Assembly (NCBI GenBank): GCA_013286325.1
Contig: JABDFZ010000002.1
Coordinates: forward strand, 1 to 64,000
DNA: 64,000 nucleotides
Direction: 5' to 3'
Source of the DNA: Bacteroidota bacterium
Lineage (GTDB): Bacteria; Bacteroidota; Bacteroidia; Sphingobacteriales; Sphingobacteriaceae
Shown piece after piece: positions 18,629 through 25,482 of this stretch. The notes under the pieces were generated by a model, which saw only the letters and a program-made list of their open reading frames with translations, ran no database searches and had not been told where the DNA came from. The translations under genes and the position numbers were made by a program. Each line of letters opens with the position of its first letter. The stretch's first letter is position 1.

Positions 18629-19903
18629 ATGAATATCCTGCTCCTCGGTTCGGGCGGAAGGGAAAGCGCCTTCGCCTGGAAATTATCGCAAAGTCCAAAA
18701 TGTGAAAAGCTTTTTATTGCCCCGGGCAATGCAGGCACCGGCCAATACGGGACAAACATCGATACAAAAGTGACCGATTTTGAAGGCATCAAACAGATTG
18801 TTTTGAACAATAATATCGATCTTGTTTTGGTAGGCCCCGAGGAACCGCTTGTTAAAGGAATTCATGATTTTTTCCTGGCCGATGAAAAATTAAAAAGCAT
18901 CCCTGTAATTGGCCCGCAGCGCGAAGGGGCACAACTGGAAGGCAGCAAGGATTTTTCCAAACAGTTTATGGTACGCCACAATATTCCGGCGGCAGCATCA
19001 AAAACCTTTACGAGGGAAACCATGCAGGAGGGCTTTGAGTATCTGGCAACCATAGGTTTGCCAATTGTATTAAAGGCCGATGGCCTTGCTGCTGGTAAGG
19101 GCGTACTAATTTGCCTTACTGTTGTTGAAGCGCAACAGGAATTAATAGAAATGCTCACCGAAGCCAAGTTTGGCGAAGCAAGCTCGAAAGTTGTGGTTGA
19201 GCAATTTTTGCAAGGTATTGAGCTTTCGGTTTTTGTGCTGACTGATGGAAATAACTATAAAATGTTGCCATCTGCCAAAGATTATAAGCGCATTGGCGAA
19301 GGCGATACTGGCTTAAATACAGGTGGCATGGGCTCTGTTTCACCAGTTCCTTTTGCTGATAAAGAATTTTTGCAGAAAGTAGAGCAACGCATTGTTATAC
19401 CAACCATAAACGGGTTAAAACAGGAGAACATTCCTTATAAAGGATTCATCTTTATTGGATTGATGAATTGCGGTGGCGACCCTTACATGATTGAATATAA
19501 CTGTCGCATGGGTGACCCCGAAACCGAAAGTGTTTTGATGCGGATAGAATCAGACCTGGTTGATTTGTTGCAAGGTGTTGCCGATGGGAACCTTAATGAG
19601 AAAGAATTAGTCATATCCGACAAAATAGCCACAACAGTAGTTATGGTTGCCGGTGGTTATCCCGGAGAATATTTAAAGCATAAAACAATAACCGGTATTG
19701 AAAACGTACGCGATTCGCAGGTTTTTCATGCTGGAACATATCTCGATGGAGAAAATATAAAAACTTCAGGCGGACGGGTTTTGGCTATAACATCACTACA
19801 AAACGACCTGTTTACAGCATTACAACAAGCAACGGCCGATGCAAGCCGCATTTATTACGACGGCATGTATTTCCGCAAGGATATTGGGTTTGATTTGTTG
19901 TAA
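18629..19903 (+). CDS. purD: Phosphoribosylamine-glycine ligase (GAR synthetase)
   Basis: This ATP-grasp enzyme of purine synthesis joins phosphoribosylamine and glycine to form GAR. The 424 residues begin with the PurD fingerprint MNILLLGSGGRESAFAWKL and IAPGNAGTG. They continue with the ATP-grasp segments LPIVLKADGLAAGKGV and VVEQFLQGIELSVFVLTDG, the signature RIGEGDTGLNTGGMGSVSP, and the metal-site MIEYNCRMGDPETE. Length and start are normal. It is a single gene, not in an operon with other pur genes. Its 3' side meets an inverted repeat shared with the convergent TlpA genes. Confidence 0.98.
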   Translation: MNILLLGSGGRESAFAWKLSQSPKCEKLFIAPGNAGTGQYGTNIDTKVTDFEGIKQIVLNNNIDLVLVGPEEPLVKGIHDFFLADEKLKSIPVIGPQREGAQLEGSKDFSKQFMVRHNIPAAASKTFTRETMQEGFEYLATIGLPIVLKADGLAAGKGVLICLTVVEAQQELIEMLTEAKFGEASSKVVVEQFLQGIELSVFVLTDGNNYKMLPSAKDYKRIGEGDTGLNTGGMGSVSPVPFADKEFLQKVEQRIVIPTINGLKQENIPYKGFIFIGLMNCGGDPYMIEYNCRMGDPETESVLMRIESDLVDLLQGVADGNLNEKELVISDKIATTVVMVAGGYPGEYLKHKTITGIENVRDSQVFHAGTYLDGENIKTSGGRVLAITSLQNDLFTALQQATADASRIYYDGMYFRKDIGFDLL

Positions 19904-19906
19904 GAG

Positions 19907-20057
19907 AGTCTGAAAGTCGGGAATGTCCGAAAGTCCGAAAGACGCTGCAGCTTGTTGCGCATATACTACAGCCCCCAATGATTTAAACAAAAAAGTCCCG
20001 AAGAAAAGTTCTATAACTCTTTCTTCCGGACTTTCCGTCTTTTCCGACTTTCGGACT
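19907..20057. repeat. Inverted repeat between convergent genes
   Basis: agtctgaaagtcgggaa at 19907 is matched in inverse by ttttccgactttcggact at 20040-20057 with two mismatches. Extra gtccgaaag copies lie inside. It may form a hairpin terminating both purD and the convergent TlpA gene. Confidence 0.65.
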
Positions 20058-20060
20058 GAA

Positions 20061-21191
20061 TTAAATCTTCCCGAAAATCTCTTCTAATTTGGCTTCAAGA
20101 TCATCACCTCTAAGGTTTTTGCCAACTATCTTTCCGTTAGGGTCAAGCAAAAAGTTTTGCGGTATGCCTCTAACTGCATATAATCCAGCTGCTTTACTAT
20201 CCCAGAATTTAAGATCAGACAATTGTGTCCAGGCTAAACCATCCTTATGAATTGCCGCTAACCATTTGTCCCTGCCAGTTGGCCGGTCAAGCGATACTCC
20301 TACTATTGTAAATTTCTGGCCTTTATAATGATTAAATGCTTTTACCACATTCGGATTTTCGTGACGGCAAGGGCCGCACCATGATGCCCAAAAATCAATC
20401 AAAACATATTTTCCTCTGAATGAAGAAAGACTTACCATTTTACCGGCAGTATCGGCTTCGGCAAACTCAGGTGCTATTGCACCCATGGCAACTGCCTTTA
20501 ATTTGGGCAACCTTTCTCCAAATTCCTTTCCACCTTTCGATTCTTTTATTGCAGGTGTTAAATTATTATACAAGGGGGCAATGTCAACATAGTCAGCACT
20601 GTAAGCAAAGTTTTCCAATACATTTAAGCTGATGTATGAATCAGGGTTATCCTGAATGAATTTTTTATCTATCTGCGAGCTTTGTGCGTCAATTAATTTC
20701 TCTGCTTTGTTGCTTTCTTTTTGAAAAGCTTCAGATTTTTGTTCTTCCGGCGAAGCTGCTTTTTGTTTTGCTGATAATGCAGCATAAGCATCGTTTATAG
20801 GTTTTGTTGCCTCTTCATATTTCGCGTTTTCGAGGTTGGTTTTTGTGCCTGCAACCTTTGCATTAGCAAGAGTGTCTGTACTGCTTACAGTAATTGTTCC
20901 CTTTTCAAGGTAGATGGATTTATAATCCCGGATGCCGTTAGCGCCTGTACCTTTTTGATTAAATACCAGGTAAGCGTTCATGGGTGTTGCACCAGCAGAT
21001 CCGCTAAAGCTAAACTTACCATCCTTCATCACTACAGAGTCCGTAACGGCTTTGCCGTCTTTGCGGTATTCCATATACATTTTAGCAGGTGCGTTAAACT
21101 TACCTACAGAACCCTGAACAGTATATTGGCTATCCTGGGCAAAAACAAATGCAGGCAAACTTGCCAGCGCCATTAAAACAATCTTCTTCAT
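20061..21191 (-). CDS. TlpA-like thioredoxin-fold protein with DUF4369 N-domain
   Basis: This exported thiol-disulfide protein has a signal peptide (about 1-18, ALASLPAFVFAQ), an N-terminal beta domain of the DUF4369 type (about 20-125), a charged helical linker, and a C-terminal TlpA/AhpC-TSA domain (about 240-376). The active site is WASWCGPCRHENPNVVKAF, with the cis-Pro region GIPQNFLLDPNGKIVGKNL. Such proteins reduce cysteines in the periplasm. It lies 75 nt downstream of a paralogue (21267-22403) with the same architecture, so a local duplication is likely. Confidence 0.92.
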   Translation of the reverse strand: MKKIVLMALASLPAFVFAQDSQYTVQGSVGKFNAPAKMYMEYRKDGKAVTDSVVMKDGKFSFSGSAGATPMNAYLVFNQKGTGANGIRDYKSIYLEKGTITVSSTDTLANAKVAGTKTNLENAKYEEATKPINDAYAALSAKQKAASPEEQKSEAFQKESNKAEKLIDAQSSQIDKKFIQDNPDSYISLNVLENFAYSADYVDIAPLYNNLTPAIKESKGGKEFGERLPKLKAVAMGAIAPEFAEADTAGKMVSLSSFRGKYVLIDFWASWCGPCRHENPNVVKAFNHYKGQKFTIVGVSLDRPTGRDKWLAAIHKDGLAWTQLSDLKFWDSKAAGLYAVRGIPQNFLLDPNGKIVGKNLRGDDLEAKLEEIFGKI

Positions 21192-21266
21192 CCCTTTTAC
21201 TTTTTTATTAAGATCGTAAACTTAATAATATTCTTTATTATCTGTATAATCAGGGCTAAAAAACTA

Positions 21267-22403
21267 TTATTTTAATACCTCTTTTAGTTTATCGTCAAGG
21301 TCGTCTCCGCGCAAGTCTTTGGCAATTATCTTTCCATCGGGGCCTATCAGGAAATTCGCCGGGATAGATGATACATAATACAAGGCCGCAGCCTGGTTGT
21401 TCCACCATTTTAGGTCCGATACCTGAGTCCAGACCAGGCCGTCGTTTTTAATAGCGGCCAGCCAGTCGGCCCGGCCTTCTGCTTTATCAAGCGATACACC
21501 GAGTATGGTGAAGTTTTTATCCTTATATTTATTATAAACACGCACTACATTGGGGTTTTCCTCTCGGCAGGGGCCGCACCACGATGCCCAAAAATCAACC
21601 AGAACATATTTGCCTCTGAGCGATGAAAGTTTAACCGGCACGCCATTCACATCATTCTGGATAAAATCTGGGGCCATCACACCCGGAGCGGTATGTCTTA
21701 CAGGCTCAAGCGCTTTTTGAAAAACTTTAGCTGCTTCCGAGCTTTTTAACGTTGGAGATAATGTATTGAAAAGCGAATCAAGCTCCACCGGGTTTGGCGA
21801 TGGTCCATCTACAGAATACAAGGCCATCAGACTGAAATAGCTATCAGGGTTTTCTAAAATAAATTTTTTGATAACTGTTTTCTGTTCAGCCTGCAATGCC
21901 TTATACCTGCCCTGTAAATTACTTCTGAATGCAGGTGTATTCTGCTCAGCCGTAACTGTGCGCTTTATTGCCATCAGGTTTTTAGCTTTATTGTTTATTG
22001 GTTCTAACAGCGCCTTTAGCTTTTTATCTTCGTCGTTTATTTTTGAGCCGGTTATTTGGGCTTTGGATATGGAATCTGTACCGCTTACAGCAAATTCACC
22101 TTTATCAAGGTAAAGATTCAGTTTATCAACGGTACTGTCCAGCTTTTCAAAGCCAACACCTTTATGGTCAATAAATAATATCGCATTTGATGGAGTTAAT
22201 ATCTGTCCGTTAAAATCAAAGTTTCCGGCGCTTATTTGTGCCGAATCAATCACCTGGTTAGCGCCTAATTGGTAAATAAGATAGGCTCTCGACGGCGCAT
22301 TTAAATTACCTATCTTACCTTTTATAGTAAAAGTATCCTGCGTTTGTGCCAATGCCAATACAGGCAGCAACGTTATTGTTATATATAAAAAAACTTTCTT
22401 CAT
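21267..22403 (-). CDS. TlpA-like thioredoxin-fold protein with DUF4369 N-domain (paralogue)
   Basis: This protein shares its layout with the adjacent gene at 20061-21191: signal peptide (about 1-19), DUF4369-like domain opening FTIKGKIGNLNAPSRAYLIYQ, helical linker, and C-terminal TlpA domain with WASWCGPCREENPNVVRVY and SIPANFLIGPDGKIIAKDL. The two proteins align over their full length, including the RGDDL(D/E) endings, but differ greatly in the linker. Same strand and short spacing suggest a common transcript with this gene first. Probable periplasmic thiol reductase; client unknown. Confidence 0.92.
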   Translation of the reverse strand: MKKVFLYITITLLPVLALAQTQDTFTIKGKIGNLNAPSRAYLIYQLGANQVIDSAQISAGNFDFNGQILTPSNAILFIDHKGVGFEKLDSTVDKLNLYLDKGEFAVSGTDSISKAQITGSKINDEDKKLKALLEPINNKAKNLMAIKRTVTAEQNTPAFRSNLQGRYKALQAEQKTVIKKFILENPDSYFSLMALYSVDGPSPNPVELDSLFNTLSPTLKSSEAAKVFQKALEPVRHTAPGVMAPDFIQNDVNGVPVKLSSLRGKYVLVDFWASWCGPCREENPNVVRVYNKYKDKNFTILGVSLDKAEGRADWLAAIKNDGLVWTQVSDLKWWNNQAAALYYVSSIPANFLIGPDGKIIAKDLRGDDLDDKLKEVLK

Positions 22404-22463
22404 CTGTTTATCAGCGTATACTAAGCTGTGATAACGTTAAAATACGGATTGAATTATAACCTG

Positions 22464-23648
22464 TTAGTTTAATTTTTGATAAGTGCGCCACCAAAGGTCA
22501 GGCATTTCGCCGGATACGGCAGTCTTATAATCGTCATATTGGCAGGGTACCAAATGGAAACGTTCGTTTTTTGAGCCGCCTGCCGGGTAAGGCACCTGCA
22601 TCCACCAGCGGTCTGATTTTTTGCTTTTTACAAAAACCACTTCGTGATCATCGTGTTTCAGGCTGGTTTTATAAATAAGATATTGCGATTTAGGATTAAG
22701 CGGAAAATCTTTTTTCCGGTTATAAACGCCGTCAATAAAATACCACAACATCTGGGCAAGCAATGTTGCTGTTTGCCCGTTATTGTCGTAAGCCGGGTTA
22801 AACTCATAAAAGCCGATAGAACTCAGTTTATCATTAAATCCTGCGTAACGTGCTATCTGACAAGCCTCCTCGCCATAAAAGCCATTGGGACTGGCATTGG
22901 CATTTCCAACCGAATCAGATGAACGGATAGCGCCCATGTCAAAACTGATCATGCTTGCATTGCGGATAATAGGTTCAGAAACCGCAACATTGCCGCTTAA
23001 TTCGCCTAATCGGTGTACATCAAAATAAAGCTTTTCCATCACCCTTAAACTATCCTGGCTGGCAAAATAGGTTTGGTAGCCCAGGTTGCTGTAATTAAAC
23101 AGGTAATTAGGCTCGTGTAAAAATATTTTATTCAGATATGATTCTGATGTCGTTTCAATCCCTTCTGAATTATTGACGTCATCATCCAGATCAAAATGCG
23201 AATCCACAATTACAAGGTCTACCTTTTGTTCCAGGGTTTCATAAGCAAGGTATTGGGCATAGGTAAGGTCCTGTCCGCCGCCAATTATAACGGGGATTAT
23301 ATCTTTCTTTACCAATTCGTTGACTACCGTTTTCAAGGCTATATAAGTATCGGTTACGGTAGCGCCCTGCCTGATGTTTCCTAAATCGACGATCTTTGTG
23401 TTGTAGTTACCTTCGTTCAGCCGGTATAACTTCTCACGAACATAATCAGGTGCAAGCGCACAGCCTGGATTATTAACCGCATTCCGGTCTTCCTGAACGC
23501 CTATAATGGCAATATCCGTTTTATCTTCCATTGACGGAAAATCAACAGCATAATATTCAATCTTACTGCCTAACTGACTGGTATAATATCCCTTTGCCGG
23601 GACGATCTTCTTTTGATCAACAGGTGTAAAAAAATCGGATAATGACAT
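22464..23648 (-). CDS. Formimidoylglutamase/arginase-family protein with altered metal site
   Basis: The fold is that of the ureohydrolase (arginase) family. I use the ATG at 23648 (MSLSDFFTPVDQKK, 394 residues), because the upstream extension in the track is unlike the family. Recognisable blocks are IPVIIGGGQDLTYAQYLAYE, LVIVDSHFDLDDD, ASMISFDMGAIRSSDS and FYEFNPAYDNNGQTA. In classical members the first block has His and the third is D-x-D. Here they are Gln (GGGQD) and Gly (DMG), so two of the six usual manganese ligands are missing. Bacteroidota relatives are labelled formimidoylglutamase, but the reaction is uncertain. No hut genes are adjacent. Confidence 0.82.
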   Translation of the reverse strand: MSLSDFFTPVDQKKIVPAKGYYTSQLGSKIEYYAVDFPSMEDKTDIAIIGVQEDRNAVNNPGCALAPDYVREKLYRLNEGNYNTKIVDLGNIRQGATVTDTYIALKTVVNELVKKDIIPVIIGGGQDLTYAQYLAYETLEQKVDLVIVDSHFDLDDDVNNSEGIETTSESYLNKIFLHEPNYLFNYSNLGYQTYFASQDSLRVMEKLYFDVHRLGELSGNVAVSEPIIRNASMISFDMGAIRSSDSVGNANASPNGFYGEEACQIARYAGFNDKLSSIGFYEFNPAYDNNGQTATLLAQMLWYFIDGVYNRKKDFPLNPKSQYLIYKTSLKHDDHEVVFVKSKKSDRWWMQVPYPAGGSKNERFHLVPCQYDDYKTAVSGEMPDLWWRTYQKLN

Positions 23649-23778
23649 TTGTTTGATTGCCCAGCAGTATGTGCAGGATGCAGCTATGCAAATGTGCAGA
23701 TTTTTTGTGAACCGGATTGGTGATTTTTTGTGATTAGGTAATTTCGCGGATAACGCGCACACAGTGCACATTCAGATT

Positions 23779-23883
23779 TTCTGTGTAGAGACGCAATACT
23801 TTGCGTATCCCACCATGCAGAACAGGACATGCAAGGTTGGATTTGTACGCAAAAGACGCAAAGTATTGCGTCTCTACACAGAA
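23779..23883. repeat. Inverted repeat with nested hairpins (gtagagacgcaa family)
   Basis: ctgtgtagagacgcaatact near 23781 is repeated exactly in inverse, ending near 23882 (27-28 bp arms). Each arm also contains acgcaatactttgcgt, which is itself nearly palindromic. It fills the gap between two minus-strand genes. A related hairpin is at 42.24 kb. Confidence 0.85.
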
Positions 23884-23902
23884 TTACCATCTTTCAGGTT
23901 TC

Positions 23903-24658
23903 TTACAAATTATACATCCCACCATCTGCAATAAGCTCGGCGCCTAAAACAAATGTTGAATCGTCGGACGCAAAGAAGGTTGCTATTTTAGCTATTTCTT
24001 CTGCTGTTCCGAAACGACCAACCGGGATTTTTTGAGTAAGACCCTCGCCCATACTTTTTAACTGCTCTTCGGTAAGGCCCAGTTTTTCACTGGTATGCAG
24101 CGGGGTAACCACAGGGCCGGGACTAATTGCATTAACCCTTATCCTGCGCGATAAAAGCTCTGCCGATACATTTTTAGCTAATGAGAGCAAGGCTGCTTTG
24201 CTGGCTGCATAAACACTTGCGCCTGCCATGCCTATATGTGCGTTTATGGATGTATTTAATATAATAGAGCCGCCATCATTAATTAACGGTATCAGTTGCT
24301 GCAAGCTAAAATATGAACCTTTAAAGTTTACGTTCATTATTTCATCAAACATATCCTCCTCCATACTTTCGGTGGAGTTGAACTTACCTACACCCGCATT
24401 AATAAAAACAATATCAATTGCTGGCGATAGTTGCTTAACCTTTTCGCCTAATTGTTTTACTTGTTGAATATCGCCCAAATCAGAAACAAGGCCTTTTGCA
24501 TTTTCTCCCAAAAATAAAACGGCCTCCTTAACCGATGCTTCATTGCGCCCGGTGATGATCACTTTTGCACCTTCGGCTATAAATTCTTTTGCTGTAGCCA
24601 GGCCAATGCCACTGTTACCGCCTGTTATAATTGCTGTTTTACCTTCTAATCTTTTCAT
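23903..24658 (-). CDS. SDR-family NAD(P)-dependent oxidoreductase
   Basis: This is a classical short-chain dehydrogenase of 251 residues. The Rossmann motif TGGNSGIGLATAKEF is at about residues 11-25. The structural NAG is present in INAGVGKFNS, the catalytic Ser region is ILNTSINAHIGMAGAS, and the Tyr-Lys pair is in YAASKAALLSLAKN. The C-terminus ends with the usual ADGGM. The substrate is unknown. It is divergent from an HxlR regulator, a very common pairing in which the regulator represses the reductase in response to electrophiles or quinones. Confidence 0.95.
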   Translation of the reverse strand: MKRLEGKTAIITGGNSGIGLATAKEFIAEGAKVIITGRNEASVKEAVLFLGENAKGLVSDLGDIQQVKQLGEKVKQLSPAIDIVFINAGVGKFNSTESMEEDMFDEIMNVNFKGSYFSLQQLIPLINDGGSIILNTSINAHIGMAGASVYAASKAALLSLAKNVSAELLSRRIRVNAISPGPVVTPLHTSEKLGLTEEQLKSMGEGLTQKIPVGRFGTAEEIAKIATFFASDDSTFVLGAELIADGGMYNL

Positions 24659-24712
24659 TATCTTTATATTTTATTGATCAAATTGACCTATAAATACTGA
24701 TCTGCACAAGAA

Positions 24713-24740
24713 TGCACTATTAAGTGCGGAACGCACTGCA
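24713..24740. promoter_or_regulatory. Candidate operator between SDR and HxlR genes
   Basis: Overlapping palindromes gcact-atta-agtgc and agtgcg-gaa-cgcact lie midway in the 131-nt divergent intergenic region. Three alternating half-sites of gcact/agtgc are the kind of target expected for a dimeric winged-helix repressor such as HxlR. The assignment is inference. Confidence 0.5.
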
Positions 24741-24789
24741 AAGTATGTTTTGGGTTAGGAATGAATAGAAGGGCATCCCCCATTTTATT

Positions 24790-25140
24790 ATGACAGAAAA
24801 AAGACAAGAATATTCATGCTCAATGGAAGCCGCTTTAAGCATTATTAGTGGTAAGTGGAAATTAACCATATTGAACAGGTTATTGCCAGGCCCGCAACGC
24901 TATAGTGATATTAAAAAACTGATCCCCGCCATTACCGAAAAAATGCTCACCCAGCAGCTAAGGGAAATGGAAGAAGATGGTATTATAAAAAGGAAAGTAT
25001 ACCCAGTAGTACCACCAAAAGTTGAATATTCCTTTACGGAGTTAGGCGAAGAATTAAAAGGAATTTTTCATTCCCTTTCTGCCTGGGGTCAAAACTTTGT
25101 ATCCACAGAAACAGCAAAAGAGAATGTAGAAGTGGTATAA
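24790..25140 (+). CDS. HxlR-family winged-helix transcriptional regulator
   Basis: This 116-residue DNA-binding protein carries the HxlR signature: a Cys near the N-terminus in YSCSMEAALSIISGKWKLTIL, then LLPGPQRYSDIKKLIPAITEKMLTQQLREMEEDGII and VPPKVEYSFTELGEEL. The single conserved cysteine before the first helix is used by some members for redox or electrophile sensing. It is divergent from the SDR gene and probably controls it and itself through the palindromic sequence between them. Confidence 0.95.
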   Translation: MTEKRQEYSCSMEAALSIISGKWKLTILNRLLPGPQRYSDIKKLIPAITEKMLTQQLREMEEDGIIKRKVYPVVPPKVEYSFTELGEELKGIFHSLSAWGQNFVSTETAKENVEVV

Positions 25141-25482
25141 CCAATCCTCGTTAGTCCCACCTGCTTATATGAATCTATTTAGGCATTGAACTAACAGAAA
25201 AAAAAATCAGACTGTCATTTCGAACGAGGAACGAGGAGAAATCTTCTACAATATCTCTGTCGGCTACTTGTATAGCGCCAATGTTAGCTGTAGAAGATTT
25301 TTCACTACGTTCAAGAGATAGTTTCTCTCTGTCGTTCGAAATGACAACCTTTTTATAAACACGCTTTGAGTCCCCGAAAAATTCGATAGCTAAACACGTT
25401 CTATTTAATATTCACGTGTATCAAGAAATAGGCAATGATAATCAAAACTTAGCTTTTGGCTTTCTGCATTCAGCTTTTAGCA
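25141..25482. repeat. Intergenic region holding a ~134-nt palindromic element (tgtcatttcgaacga family)
   Basis: tgtcatttcgaacga at 25213-25227 is repeated in inverse as tcgttcgaaatgaca at 25332-25346. Inside it, agaaatcttctac and gtagaagatttttc also pair. The element sits between the convergent HxlR and tex genes. The rest of the 342-nt gap shows no ORF. Confidence 0.85.

Noticed and set aside
22464-23771. Track start of the arginase-family gene (41 extra residues)
   Set aside because: The extension is Cys/His-rich, crosses the upstream region and is not family-like; the ATG at 23648 fits.
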